Below are positions 25,877-35,478 of a stretch of DNA of 64,000 nt, in pieces. The DNA comes from Desulfobulbaceae bacterium (GTDB lineage: Bacteria > Desulfobacterota > Desulfobulbia > Desulfobulbales > Desulfobulbaceae), in NCBI GenBank assembly GCA_013201405.1, contig JABMJC010000002.1, positions 1-64,000 on the forward strand, given 5' to 3'. A program made the position numbers and the translations under genes. The notes beneath the pieces are model-generated. The model had not been told where the DNA came from. It saw only the letters and a list, made by a program, of their open reading frames with translations, and ran no database searches. Every line of letters starts with the position of its first letter. Position 1 is the first letter of the stretch.

Positions 25877-27262
25877 ATGTACAGACAAAACCAGCATATT
25901 CATTTTGTCGGTATTGGCGGTATTGGCATGTCGGGCATTGCCGAGCTGCTGTTGAGCTTGGGCTACCAGGTCAGTGGTTCTGACCTGCGGGAAAGCGATC
26001 TGACCAGACGTCTGGAGGAACTGGGCGGCACAGTACATATCGGCCATGACCCCAGGTGGATTGCCGGGGCAGACGTGGTGGTGGTGTCCAGCGCAGTGAG
26101 TGAAACCAACCCGGAAGTGGCAGCTGCTTTGGACGATAAAATTCCCATTGTCCAGCGGGCCGAGATGCTGGCCGAGCTGATGCGGCTGAAAAAGTATGGC
26201 ATTGCCGTGGCCGGTAGCCATGGCAAGACTTCGACCACCTCCATGGTGGCTGCGGTGTTGGCCGAAGCCGGGGTGGATCCAACCGTGGTGGTGGGCGGTA
26301 AGGTGCATAGCCTGGGCAGTAACGCACGTTTGGGCAGCGGTGAGTTTTTGGTTGCCGAGGCGGATGAGAGCGACGGTTCTTTTTTGAAGTTGTCACCGGT
26401 GATCGAGGTGATCACCAATATAGACCTGGAGCATCTCGATTATTACCGGGATATCGACCATGTTAAGTCGGTTTTTTTGGACTTTGTCGACCGTCTGCCT
26501 TTCTATGGCGTGGCGGTTCTCTGTCTGGACAACGACCATGTCATGCAGTTGCTCCCGCATATCCGTAAGCGGGTTTTGACCTACGGGCTCACCGAACAGG
26601 CGGATTTGCAGGCCATCAGGCTGACCCGCGAGAATGGTCGTAACACCTTCACTGTCCGCTACCGTGAGCGTGAGTTGGGGGTCATCAGTTTGAATCGGCC
26701 AGGCAGACACCTGGTGTACAATAGCCTTGCCGCCGTGGGCGTGGGCCTTGAACTGGACATAGATTTTGCTGTTATCTCAAGAGCCTTGGAAAACTTCCAG
26801 GGTGTGCAGCGCAGGCTGCAGATCAAGGGTGAGGCTGGCGGTATGCTGATTGTCGATGATTACGGTCATCATCCCACAGAGATACAGGCAACGCTCGAGG
26901 CGATTCGCGAGGGCTGGCCGGAACGCCGGGTAGTGACGGTTTTTCAGCCGCATCGCTACAGCCGCACCATAGGGCTTTTTGATGCTTTTCTCACTGCTTT
27001 TAGACGCTCCGATGTCTTGGTACTCAGCGATATCTATGCAGCAGGGGAAGCGCCCAGGAACGATGTGTCCAGCGTCATGCTGCAGGAGGCGATCAAGCAG
27101 CATGGCCAGCGGCAGACCTATTATCTGCCCGATGTGGTGCAAGAGCCGGCCACCCTGCTTCCCCTGCTTGAACCCGGTGATCTGATTTTGACCCTTGGTG
27201 CCGGTAGTATAGGCCGTTTGGGTGACGATTTGTTGCCCCTGTTGGCAGGCCAGGGAAGTTAG
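25877..27262 (+). CDS. murC: UDP-N-acetylmuramate--L-alanine ligase MurC
   Basis: MurC adds L-alanine to UDP-MurNAc, the first peptide step. The 461-residue protein has HFVGIGGIGMSGIAELL at the N-terminus, the ATP loop VAGSHGKTSTTSM, EADESDGSFL, NIDLEHLDYY, the DDYGHHPTEI motif and FQPHRYSRT. The ligase is complete and single-domain, not fused to ddl or murB as in some species. murB follows. Confidence 0.97.
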   Translation: MYRQNQHIHFVGIGGIGMSGIAELLLSLGYQVSGSDLRESDLTRRLEELGGTVHIGHDPRWIAGADVVVVSSAVSETNPEVAAALDDKIPIVQRAEMLAELMRLKKYGIAVAGSHGKTSTTSMVAAVLAEAGVDPTVVVGGKVHSLGSNARLGSGEFLVAEADESDGSFLKLSPVIEVITNIDLEHLDYYRDIDHVKSVFLDFVDRLPFYGVAVLCLDNDHVMQLLPHIRKRVLTYGLTEQADLQAIRLTRENGRNTFTVRYRERELGVISLNRPGRHLVYNSLAAVGVGLELDIDFAVISRALENFQGVQRRLQIKGEAGGMLIVDDYGHHPTEIQATLEAIREGWPERRVVTVFQPHRYSRTIGLFDAFLTAFRRSDVLVLSDIYAAGEAPRNDVSSVMLQEAIKQHGQRQTYYLPDVVQEPATLLPLLEPGDLILTLGAGSIGRLGDDLLPLLAGQGS

Positions 27263-27320
27263 CGTTATGGGCGGACCATGGGCATATAAGGGAGACTGGC
27301 AACATGGAGCTGGCTGTAGT

Positions 27321-28256
27321 ATGAACAGCGCTCAACAACAAGAACTTAAGCGCCTTTGTCCAACGGTGCGTTGGCAGGTGGACATGGCCGCCTATTCCAC
27401 ATTCCGCACCGGGGGCACAGTCGAGGCACTGGTCGAGGTGGATGACTGTGTCTGTTTGCCGGAACTGCTGCGCTGGCTGGATACTGAAAAGGTGCCCTGG
27501 CAGACTCTGGGTGGTGGTTCCAATATCCTCTTTACCAGCGGCCAGCATCAGGGAGTGTTTATCCGTCTACAAGGCGGTATGGGTGATATTGCTTGGCAAC
27601 ATGTGCATGCAGAACCAGGCAAGCCCGAGCAACAACTGGTGGATACAGGGGCTGGAGTGAGCATGGCGCTCTTGCTGGCCTGGTGTTTACGTGCACAACT
27701 CAGCGGATTGGAGTTTATGGTTGGCATTCCCGGCAGCGTGGGTGGCGCGGTCTGCATGAATGCCGGTGCCTTTGGCGGCACCATCAGTCAACGGCTTTTT
27801 GCCGTACGTTGCCTGAACAGCCGGGGTGAACTGCTCGACCTACCAGCCGCAGCCCTTGATTTTCAATATCGGCGCACTGTTTTTCCGCTTGCATGTACAG
27901 ACAAATATATCATTGTCAGGGTAAGTGTATGCATGCAGCCGGATACGAGTGAGGCCATCAAAGGTCGCATGCGTGAGTTGCTTGCACAGCGAAAGGCGAA
28001 ACAGCCTGTTGGGGTGGCCAGTGCGGGTTCCTTTTTTAAAAACCCACAGGGAGACTATGCTGGCCGTTTAATCGAGCAGGCTGGGCTAAAGGGATATGCC
28101 TGCGGCCAGGCCGTGGTCTCGCCCAGACACGGTAATTTTCTTGTGAATCGGGGAGGGGCGAGCCCAGAAGATATCCTGGCACTCATGCGGGTTGTGCAAG
28201 AGCGAGTCTACGAGAGCAGCGGTATTCTACTGGAGCCGGAAGTACGAATTTACTGA
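27321..28256 (+). CDS. murB: UDP-N-acetylenolpyruvoylglucosamine reductase MurB
   Basis: MurB is an FAD- and NADPH-dependent reductase that forms UDP-MurNAc. The start is uncertain: the ATG at 27321 gives a family-like N-terminus and 311 residues, while the ATG at 27267 lies five bases after the murC stop. The protein has YSTFRTGG (FAD domain), GGGSNILF, EFMVGIPGSVGGAVCMNAGAFGG, QYRRTVF, the catalytic serine in SAGSFFKNP and the late glutamate in LLEPEVRIY. Confidence 0.94.
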   Translation: MNSAQQQELKRLCPTVRWQVDMAAYSTFRTGGTVEALVEVDDCVCLPELLRWLDTEKVPWQTLGGGSNILFTSGQHQGVFIRLQGGMGDIAWQHVHAEPGKPEQQLVDTGAGVSMALLLAWCLRAQLSGLEFMVGIPGSVGGAVCMNAGAFGGTISQRLFAVRCLNSRGELLDLPAAALDFQYRRTVFPLACTDKYIIVRVSVCMQPDTSEAIKGRMRELLAQRKAKQPVGVASAGSFFKNPQGDYAGRLIEQAGLKGYACGQAVVSPRHGNFLVNRGGASPEDILALMRVVQERVYESSGILLEPEVRIY

Positions 28257-28279
28257 AAAGTGGATGGAGCACAGCGACC

Positions 28280-29218
28280 GTGGCCTATAGTTTCAAAAGA
28301 TATACCCCGCCCAAGGCACAGCGCCGCATGCGTAGGAAGCTTTGGTCAAAGGTATTGGGCCTGCTGCCCTTCGGGCGTGGACACAAGCGCGCGGGCAAGC
28401 AGCCTCCCATTGGTCTTGCCGGAGTGCAAACCCAGCGAAAGAAGAAAAATTTTTCCCTGGCCAAGACCCTGCCCCTGTTTGTGCTGTTTGTACTTTGCCT
28501 TGTTGGCTGGGGAATCTATCAGCTTCTAGCCCATACAGATATTTTTCGTATCACTGAACTGCGCTTGACCGGAGCCCGTTCTGTTACTGAACGACAGGTG
28601 CTGCAACTGGCTGGACTTCAGCAGGGTATCAATCTGATGGTTTTTAACGCCAGTGCTGCAGAAAAAAAGATTGCCACTCATCCCTGGGTGGCAGAGGTGC
28701 GCGTTAAAAAACAGTGGCCTTCCGGGGTGCTGGTAGACATCCGTGAATACATGCCCTTTGCTATGATCAACCAGGGAGGGGAAAGTGAACGTAAGCTGTC
28801 CTACATTGATTACACAGGGCATATTATCGCCGAGGTTCAGGAGGGTGGTTCGCTGGATTTTCCGGTGATCAATGGCGCTGAGTCAGATGATATCGCAGAG
28901 GGACTTTTGGTCCAAGGCAGTAAGGCTGAAGGCGCATTACAGCTTTTACATTTTGCGGCCCGCGGCAATGCACTCCTGCCGCTGCAGTCAGTCTCGGAGG
29001 TACGCATTACCGCAGACAAAGGGTTGGTGCTGTATCTGGTGGACCATCCCTTTCCCATACATTTTGGCAGCGATTATTTGCAATATAAATTCAACAGGTT
29101 GCTCCAAGTGTTAAAAAACTTGTACGACAGTGGTGAAATCAACCAGGTTGCTGCCATTGAAATGGCCTATGGAGATAATTTAAATAAAATGTTATGTCGT
29201 TTCGTACAACCCCGCTGA
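28280..29218 (+). CDS. ftsQ: Cell division protein FtsQ
   Basis: FtsQ is a bitopic divisome protein that binds FtsL-FtsB. The 312-residue product has a long basic cytoplasmic tail (about 1-62), a transmembrane helix at about 63-83, and a POTRA domain starting IFRITELRLTGARSVTERQ. The FtsQ beta domain follows with HPWVAEVRVKKQWPSGVLVDI. The start is a GTG. Position between murB and ftsA is canonical. Confidence 0.93.
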   Translation: MAYSFKRYTPPKAQRRMRRKLWSKVLGLLPFGRGHKRAGKQPPIGLAGVQTQRKKKNFSLAKTLPLFVLFVLCLVGWGIYQLLAHTDIFRITELRLTGARSVTERQVLQLAGLQQGINLMVFNASAAEKKIATHPWVAEVRVKKQWPSGVLVDIREYMPFAMINQGGESERKLSYIDYTGHIIAEVQEGGSLDFPVINGAESDDIAEGLLVQGSKAEGALQLLHFAARGNALLPLQSVSEVRITADKGLVLYLVDHPFPIHFGSDYLQYKFNRLLQVLKNLYDSGEINQVAAIEMAYGDNLNKMLCRFVQPR

Positions 29219-29287
29219 GTTTTCTTCAGGTGAACGGCCGGGGCACATAGACAGGGCTGACAGAACAAGAATGTGACAGGGTCTGTA

Positions 29288-30565
29288 ATGATAAAGACAT
29301 GGATGACGGAGCGTGAGTCCTCTGAGGGAGAATTGGAGGAGCGCATACAGATAGATGAGCGGGAACCCGGTCTACTGGTTGCAGGGCTCGATGTTGGTTC
29401 CACTAAGATCTGCGCCATGATCGGTGAGGTCTTCCCAGACCGGGTGGACATCATCGGGGTGGGCACAAGTCCTTCTTCGGGTATGCGCAAAGGGGTGGTG
29501 GTCAATATCCAGTCCACGGTGGAGGCCATCAAGAACGCGGTGAAAAAGGCCTCGGACATGGCTGGTTGCGATATCAACCAGGTGTATGTGGGCATAGCCG
29601 GCAGTCATATCAAGGGTTTCAATTCGCCGGGGATCATTGCCATTAACAACCAGGAAGTCCGGCAGAAGGATATTGAGGCGGTTATCCAGGCAGCCCAGAC
29701 GGTCAAGATTTCCGACAATCAGCGCATCATCCATGTGCTGCCGCAGGAATTCATGGTTGACGACCACACCGGCATCCAGAGCCCTTTGGGTATGACTGGA
29801 GTGCGTCTGGTAACCAATGTGCATATCGTTACCGCAGACATGACCGCCCTGCACAACGTGGCGGCCTGTTGTAACCAGGCGGGTTTGAGCGTGGTGGAGG
29901 TGGTGCTGGAATCCGTGGCTGCCGCAGAAACCGTGCTCACTGCAGACGAGAAGGACCAGGGCGTTGGTTTAATTGATATCGGAGGCGGTACCACGGATCT
30001 GGCCATCTTCAGCAATGGAACCATCAAGCACTCCTGGGAATTGGCCTTGGGCGGCAACAACCTGACCAGTGACCTCTGCGTAGGTCTGCGTACCCCCCTG
30101 CAGGAGGCCGAGGAGTTGAAATACCTGTATGGTGGTGCATTGTCCTCCATGATCAAAGAGAACCTGATGATTGATGTACCGACAGTGGGGGAGCGGAAGA
30201 ACAGGAAAATTTCCCAGAAAACCCTGGTCGGCATTTTAGAGGCGCGGATGGAAGAAATTTTTCAATTGGTGGATAAAAATATCGCCTCTTCCGGTAGCCG
30301 CAACCGTATCAATGCCGGTTTGGTTCTCACCGGCGGCACCGCGCTCTTGCCCAACGTGGTTGAACTGGCTGAACAGGTTTTTGATATGCCGGTGCGCATA
30401 GGTTATCCGCGTAATGTGAGTGGCCTGTTGGAGGAGATCAATACCCCGCGCAGCACCACAGCTGTGGGCTTGGTTCTGTATGGCAGCCGCTCCAGAAGTT
30501 TTGTTGCCAAGGAACAGGGCGGCATGTTGAGCAAACTGAAGCAATGGCTGCGGGGCATTGTGTGA
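29288..30565 (+). CDS. ftsA: Cell division protein FtsA
   Basis: FtsA is the actin-like membrane tether of the Z-ring. The protein has VAGLDVGSTKICAMIGE (phosphate 1), the 1C domain, LIDIGGGTTDLAIF (phosphate 2), and LTGGTALLP (adenosine motif). An amphipathic membrane-targeting helix ends the protein (MLSKLKQWLRGIV). It has about 30 residues before the first motif, longer than usual. Start codon choice between 29273 (GTG), 29288 and 29303 is uncertain; I used 29288, which follows an AGGG. Confidence 0.94.
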   Translation: MIKTWMTERESSEGELEERIQIDEREPGLLVAGLDVGSTKICAMIGEVFPDRVDIIGVGTSPSSGMRKGVVVNIQSTVEAIKNAVKKASDMAGCDINQVYVGIAGSHIKGFNSPGIIAINNQEVRQKDIEAVIQAAQTVKISDNQRIIHVLPQEFMVDDHTGIQSPLGMTGVRLVTNVHIVTADMTALHNVAACCNQAGLSVVEVVLESVAAAETVLTADEKDQGVGLIDIGGGTTDLAIFSNGTIKHSWELALGGNNLTSDLCVGLRTPLQEAEELKYLYGGALSSMIKENLMIDVPTVGERKNRKISQKTLVGILEARMEEIFQLVDKNIASSGSRNRINAGLVLTGGTALLPNVVELAEQVFDMPVRIGYPRNVSGLLEEINTPRSTTAVGLVLYGSRSRSFVAKEQGGMLSKLKQWLRGIV

Positions 30566-30638
30566 TAGGTGGCTGTAACGACGCTGAATAAAAGAGAAAC
30601 TGTACAAATGCGAGTTCGCGGGGGAAACGAGGTGGCAT

Positions 30639-31961
30639 ATGATTGATGAAAAAAATATACAGTCTGCGCTGGACACAACCGGGCAGGACATCGATAATAC
30701 ATACAATGATGGCACACCCATGGACAAGACAGCAGCGTACCGAATGGTGGAGGAGCAGGGAGACGATATCGTTATCAAGGTTATTGGCGTTGGTGGTGGC
30801 GGTGGCAATGCCATTAATACCATGGTGGACAGTAAACTAGCCGGTGTGGAATTTATTGCTGCCAACACCGATATGCAGGCCTTATCCCTGTCACGCGCGC
30901 CGAAGCTGTTGCAACTTGGGACAGGGATCACCAGGGGCATGGGAGCAGGAGCCGACCCAGAACGGGGCAGGGATGCGGCCCAAGAAAGCTATGATGAGTT
31001 GCTGGCCAATGTAGAGGGAGCGCACATGGTGTTCATTACCGCTGGTCTTGGCGGTGGTACGGGCACTGGTGCTGTGCCGGTGATTGCCAGGGCCTGTAAG
31101 GAAGTGGGTGCTTTGACCGTGGCCGTGGTGAGCAAACCCTTTTATTTTGAAGGTAAAAAGCGAATGCGCAATGCAGAGGCCGGCTGGCAGACCCTGCGTG
31201 AACATGCCGACACCATTATTACTGTGCCCAACGACCGTCTGCTGAGCTTGATGAACAAGAATTCCACCATGAATGATATGCTGGTACAGGTGGATCATGT
31301 TCTTTTACAGGCGGTGCGCGGGATAACCGACTTGATCAAGCTGCCGGGTCTTATCAACGTGGACTTCGAAGATTTGAAGACCGTTATGCGGGAAGTTGGT
31401 CCGGCCATTATGGGTACAGGAGCGGCTGCCGGCGAGAACCGGGCGGTTGAGGCAGCCAAACGCGCCATTGACAACCAGCTGTTGGAAGATGTGGGTATTG
31501 ATGGTGCCAGGGCGCTGTTAATTAATGTGTCTGCATCCAAGGAAACACTCACCCTGAGTGAATTCCAGGAGGCAGCAGCCCTGATTCAGGAAAAAGCGCA
31601 CGAAGATGCCACTGTGATTGTGGGGGTTCTCTATGACGAATCCCTTGGCGACGAGATGCGGGTCACGGTAATTGCCACTGGTATCAGCAGTAAGGAAGAG
31701 GTGGAATTGGAACCGACCATATCCAGCCGCCGCCTGACCAGCGTACCATCCTCTCCGCTTGCCCGTCTACGCAGTCGCAGGACTTCCTTTGACAGCGTGC
31801 CGGTTGCCGGGGAGCGTTCATCAGGCAATGAGACGCAAACTTTGGCCCAGCCCAATCAGCAGCCCAAGGGCCTGGCACGAATGCCGAAACCCATTTTTGA
31901 CGAACAGCGGGACGCAGAAGATCTGGATGAGCCCGCCTACCTGCGTAAAAGCGCCAATTAG
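30639..31961 (+). CDS. ftsZ: Cell division GTPase FtsZ
   Basis: FtsZ is the tubulin-like GTPase that forms the Z-ring. The 440-residue protein has the GTP-binding IGVGGGGGNAINTM, the tubulin signature GGGTGTG at 137-143, and NVDFEDLKTVM. A variable linker and the conserved C-terminal peptide (DEPAYLRKSAN), which binds FtsA, complete it. About 30 extra acidic residues precede the usual start; the ATG at 30639 has an upstream GAGG, so the extension looks real. It is the last gene of the cluster and is followed by a hairpin. Confidence 0.97.
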   Translation: MIDEKNIQSALDTTGQDIDNTYNDGTPMDKTAAYRMVEEQGDDIVIKVIGVGGGGGNAINTMVDSKLAGVEFIAANTDMQALSLSRAPKLLQLGTGITRGMGAGADPERGRDAAQESYDELLANVEGAHMVFITAGLGGGTGTGAVPVIARACKEVGALTVAVVSKPFYFEGKKRMRNAEAGWQTLREHADTIITVPNDRLLSLMNKNSTMNDMLVQVDHVLLQAVRGITDLIKLPGLINVDFEDLKTVMREVGPAIMGTGAAAGENRAVEAAKRAIDNQLLEDVGIDGARALLINVSASKETLTLSEFQEAAALIQEKAHEDATVIVGVLYDESLGDEMRVTVIATGISSKEEVELEPTISSRRLTSVPSSPLARLRSRRTSFDSVPVAGERSSGNETQTLAQPNQQPKGLARMPKPIFDEQRDAEDLDEPAYLRKSAN

Positions 31962-31984
31962 ACTGTTGTCGCAATACGTTGTTG

Positions 31985-32012
31985 CCGGGGCAGGGTTATG
32001 CCCTTGCCCCGG
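31985..32012 (+). terminator. Terminator-like hairpin after ftsZ
   Basis: CCGGGGCAGGG and CCCTTGCCCCGG form a GC-rich stem with one bulged base around a TTATG loop, 24 bases after the ftsZ stop. Only a short T-rich stretch (TTCTTG) follows, so termination may be partial. It probably ends the dcw transcript. Confidence 0.6.
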
Positions 32013-32188
32013 TTCTTGTCGTGTGCAATTTGATATAGCGCGAACCTTTTTCTGTACTTCTTTGAGCTACCAGCCGGGCAAAAGCATACAATGCCTGCGA
32101 ACGGCCCTTCGTACCGTCCCGCACCCAGCGGGCTCTTGGGGGCCAATGAGTCATTCTTTACTCCCTTTTGTTGCAGTGGAAGTTGCCT

Positions 32189-33988
32189 GTGCCCACCCCC
32201 CTGAGTAATGAATACGGAACCATCCGTAAAAAATGGACAGGTCGTCTGCCCATTGCCCTGCTGTACCCGAATCTGTATTCCGTGGCTGTTTCTAATCTGG
32301 GTTTTCAGCTCGTGTACGGCGCACTCAATGCACAAGATGGGGTGGTGTGTGAGCGTTTTGTCTATCCAGCCCGGCGTGCACCCTTTCGTTCGCTGGAATC
32401 CTCCCGGCCGCTGACTGATTTTCCCCTGGTTTTTGCCTCTGTCAGTTTCGAACATGACTATCCCCGTCTGGCAGCCATGCTGGCAGCTGGCGCAGTCCCT
32501 CCGCTGTCAGCCGATAGAGGGGCGGATATCCAGCCAGGTATGCCCCTGGTGCTGTTTGGCGGCGTGGCCATGTTCATCAATCCCGAACCCTTGGCAGCCT
32601 TTGCGGATCTTATCGCCATTGGCGAGGCAGAAGCCATCCTGCCGTCCCTGTTGGCCTTGCTGACCAACTGGTCTGCATACTCGCGCAGGGATTTGTGCCA
32701 TCAGGCCGCAGCCAGTATTCCGGGCTGTTATGCCCCGGCTCTATACCGATACAAACACGATGAAAATGGCGTGCTTACGCATATTGCCGCGGAAGAAGGT
32801 TTGCCAGAGCGCGTCCGTAAGGTTGTGGCGACCGCTGTGGAAAATGCTCCAGTCGGCCATTCACTCCTGTATTCCCCTAAGGCTGAGTTGAACATGCACA
32901 TGGTGGAGTTGGGACGTGGTTGTAGCCGCGCCTGCCGTTTTTGTGCAGCAGGCTATGTTTATCGGCCGCCCCGTCTCTGGCCACCGGAAGCGGTTGGGCA
33001 GGCCCTGCAGGAGCGCCCGCCCGAAGTGGAGCGTATTGGCCTTTTGGGGATGGAGATGAGTCCTGATCCACATTTGATGCACCTTGCCGAAACATTGCTG
33101 GCCAAGGGCTGTCTTTTGAGTTTTTCTTCCTTGCGGGCCGATCGCCTTTCGCCCCAACTCCTGGAGGTTTTGGGAAAATCTGAACTGAAAAGCGCAGCCA
33201 TCGCGGCAGACGGGGCATCAGAACGCTTGCGGCGGATAATGAACAAGGGCATCAGTGCACAGGATTTGCACAATGCGGCCGTGAGCCTGGTTGAGGCAGG
33301 GATCTTTCATTTGAAAATTTATCTGATGATTGGCCTGCCCGGGGAAGATAAGGCAGACCTGGCCGAGTTTGCCGAACTCATCCGTTCGATACGGGCAGCC
33401 ATCCTGCCCTTGGGCCGGGCCCGCGGCCGGGTGAGCGAGTTAACGCTTTCGCTCAACTGCTTTGTACCCAAACCCTGGACACCGTTTCAGTACTGTGCCT
33501 TTGCCGGTGGAGACAGCGATCATCTTGACAGTTCTTCGCCTGGTGTGCTCAAACCGAATGAGCATATCCGCCTTGCCCTGGCCTCGTTACAAGACAAAAA
33601 CCGCTTGCTGCGTCGTTTGCTCAAAGGTGAGGCGAATGTGCATTTTACCTTTGACAGTCCGGAACAGGCTCTGGAGCAGGCGGTTTATGCCAGGGCAGAT
33701 CGCCGTATTGCCCCGGTTTTGCTGGCGCGCGGTGCAAACGCATTGTCGTTTCGCATGGCCATGAGGCGTTATCTGGATCAGGGCCGGGCAGGCTCGGCCA
33801 TCTGGAACTATGCACTCCGGCCGCGTCAATCGGATGAAGTGTTTTGCTGGGATGTGATTGACCACGGCTTTGCGCCCGGGTATATGTGGCGTGAGTATGA
33901 GCGGGCCATGCGCGGGCTTGCCACTTTGCCCTGCGAACCAGAACGTTGCCGCAGCTGCGGCGTCTGCCATGCCGAAATTGAATCTTAA
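32189..33988 (+). CDS. Radical SAM protein with N-terminal B12-binding-type domain
   Basis: The protein has about 599 residues. The N-terminal part (RLPIALLYPNLYSVAVSNLG) resembles the cobalamin-binding-type domain of the TIGR03960-like radical SAM group. The radical SAM cluster motif is CSRACRFC with cysteines at 245, 249 and 252, in a barrel domain with GLPGEDKADL. A C-terminal zinc-like cysteine motif (CEPERCRSCGVCH) ends the protein. The partner DUF2344 domain seen with some homologues is absent. The start is uncertain (GTG 32189 or TTG 32168). The substrate is unknown. The 3' end overlaps the histidine kinase gene by 20 bases. Confidence 0.82.
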   Translation: MPTPLSNEYGTIRKKWTGRLPIALLYPNLYSVAVSNLGFQLVYGALNAQDGVVCERFVYPARRAPFRSLESSRPLTDFPLVFASVSFEHDYPRLAAMLAAGAVPPLSADRGADIQPGMPLVLFGGVAMFINPEPLAAFADLIAIGEAEAILPSLLALLTNWSAYSRRDLCHQAAASIPGCYAPALYRYKHDENGVLTHIAAEEGLPERVRKVVATAVENAPVGHSLLYSPKAELNMHMVELGRGCSRACRFCAAGYVYRPPRLWPPEAVGQALQERPPEVERIGLLGMEMSPDPHLMHLAETLLAKGCLLSFSSLRADRLSPQLLEVLGKSELKSAAIAADGASERLRRIMNKGISAQDLHNAAVSLVEAGIFHLKIYLMIGLPGEDKADLAEFAELIRSIRAAILPLGRARGRVSELTLSLNCFVPKPWTPFQYCAFAGGDSDHLDSSSPGVLKPNEHIRLALASLQDKNRLLRRLLKGEANVHFTFDSPEQALEQAVYARADRRIAPVLLARGANALSFRMAMRRYLDQGRAGSAIWNYALRPRQSDEVFCWDVIDHGFAPGYMWREYERAMRGLATLPCEPERCRSCGVCHAEIES

Positions 33989-35471
33989 GGGGTTTTGGCG
34001 TGCATTGAAGGCACGGGGCGCAGGCGATGGCCTGCTTCCCTTTGCACTGGTCAAGTATTTTGCTTTTACCTCCCTGGTCATCATCCTGCTTGCCGCCTTT
34101 GCTCTGTCTTGGCTTATTGCCGACAACGCCCGCACTACCCTGCTGCGACGCAGCGAAGCCTATTCTCAGCTTTTTGCCGACAACCTCAATCGACAGGTCT
34201 TTCTCCAGTTCGTGCTGCCCACGGTGGTGCGCTATGGCCGTATCGCCATCTCCAACCAGAGGCAGTACGAAAGCCTGGATCAGATCGTTAAAAACCTGAC
34301 CCGGGGCATGCATATCAAGGCAGTCACAATTTATGATTCCGGAGACAACATTGTGGCCTACTCCACGGTGCAGCCACTGATGGGCCGGCGCGGCCTGGGT
34401 GGGCTGGAATACCGTAAGGCCGCCCAGGGCGAAAAAAATTCTGTCGTGATCTCCAGCGGTTCGATTTTGAGCTTGCTGCCGGGCAGCGACGCCATTTTTT
34501 GCACCATGAAGACCTACGTGCCCTTTCGTCAGGAAACTCGCTTGGCCGAGCAGACCGATGACATTATGGGGGTGATTGAGGTGGAGCAGGACATTTCCGA
34601 AGACTTGCATGCCATCATTGTCCTGCAGGCCAAGGTGATAGTGCTCTCTTTAGCTATCATGTCGTTGCTCTTTGCCATTTTGAGCATGATCGTGGTCAAG
34701 GCGAACCGGGTGATGGCACGCCGGGCCGAAGAGCGTATCCGTCTGGAAGAAGAACTCAACGAGGTGCAGCGCCTGGCCTCCCTGGGAAAGATGGTGGCCT
34801 CTGTTTCCCATGAAATTAAAAATCCCCTGGGTATTGTCCGTTCCACTGCAGAGATTCTGGTGGGTCGTATCAGCAAGCTGGCTCCGGGCAATGAACGCCT
34901 GGCCATGATCATTGTGGAGGAAACCACCCGGCTGGATAGAATTGTGCGTGAGTTCCTCGATTTTGCCCGTCCCCGTGAAACAGAGATGGCCCTGGGGCAG
35001 TTGCAGACTCCGGTGGAACGGGTGCTGCGTTTTCTCCAGTCGGAGCTTACCCGCAAGGAAATAGAGGTGGATACCGAATTTGCAGCGGATCTGCCTGAAA
35101 TCCTTTTGGACAGCGAGCATATCTATCAGGTGGTACTCAACATTGTGTTCAATGCCATCCAGGCCATGCCCCGGGGCGGAAGACTGCATCTAGGTACCAG
35201 GCTGGCCCCTGACGGTGAGAGCGTAACGCTCTCCATCACCGATACCGGTTGCGGCATTGCTCCGGAAGCACTTTCGCAAATTTTTACCCCTTTCTACACC
35301 GATAAAAATCGCGGTAGTGGCTTGGGGCTGGCAATCGCGTACAGCATCATTGAAAAACATGGTGGCAAAATCGAAGTGGACAGTGTCGTAGGAGCGGGTA
35401 GCTGCTTCACCATTACCCTGCCGCTACCGCCGCAGGATGCGGAAGTGTCCCAGGTCGTTGTTACAGATTGA
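33969..35471 (+). CDS. Membrane sensor histidine kinase (HisKA/HATPase)
   Basis: The 500-residue protein has two transmembrane helices (about residues 27-49 and 220-250) that enclose a periplasmic sensor domain. A short HAMP-like/coiled segment, the HisKA H-box SLGKMVASVSHEIKNPLG, and an ATPase domain with NIVFNAIQAMP (N box), DTGCGIAP (G1) and GSGLGLAIAY (G2) follow. All phosphotransfer motifs are intact. No response regulator is next to it, so it is an orphan kinase here. The start ATG lies within the end of the radical SAM gene. Confidence 0.92.
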   Translation: MPKLNLKGFWRALKARGAGDGLLPFALVKYFAFTSLVIILLAAFALSWLIADNARTTLLRRSEAYSQLFADNLNRQVFLQFVLPTVVRYGRIAISNQRQYESLDQIVKNLTRGMHIKAVTIYDSGDNIVAYSTVQPLMGRRGLGGLEYRKAAQGEKNSVVISSGSILSLLPGSDAIFCTMKTYVPFRQETRLAEQTDDIMGVIEVEQDISEDLHAIIVLQAKVIVLSLAIMSLLFAILSMIVVKANRVMARRAEERIRLEEELNEVQRLASLGKMVASVSHEIKNPLGIVRSTAEILVGRISKLAPGNERLAMIIVEETTRLDRIVREFLDFARPRETEMALGQLQTPVERVLRFLQSELTRKEIEVDTEFAADLPEILLDSEHIYQVVLNIVFNAIQAMPRGGRLHLGTRLAPDGESVTLSITDTGCGIAPEALSQIFTPFYTDKNRGSGLGLAIAYSIIEKHGGKIEVDSVVGAGSCFTITLPLPPQDAEVSQVVVTD

Positions 35472-35478
35472 AGCGGTT

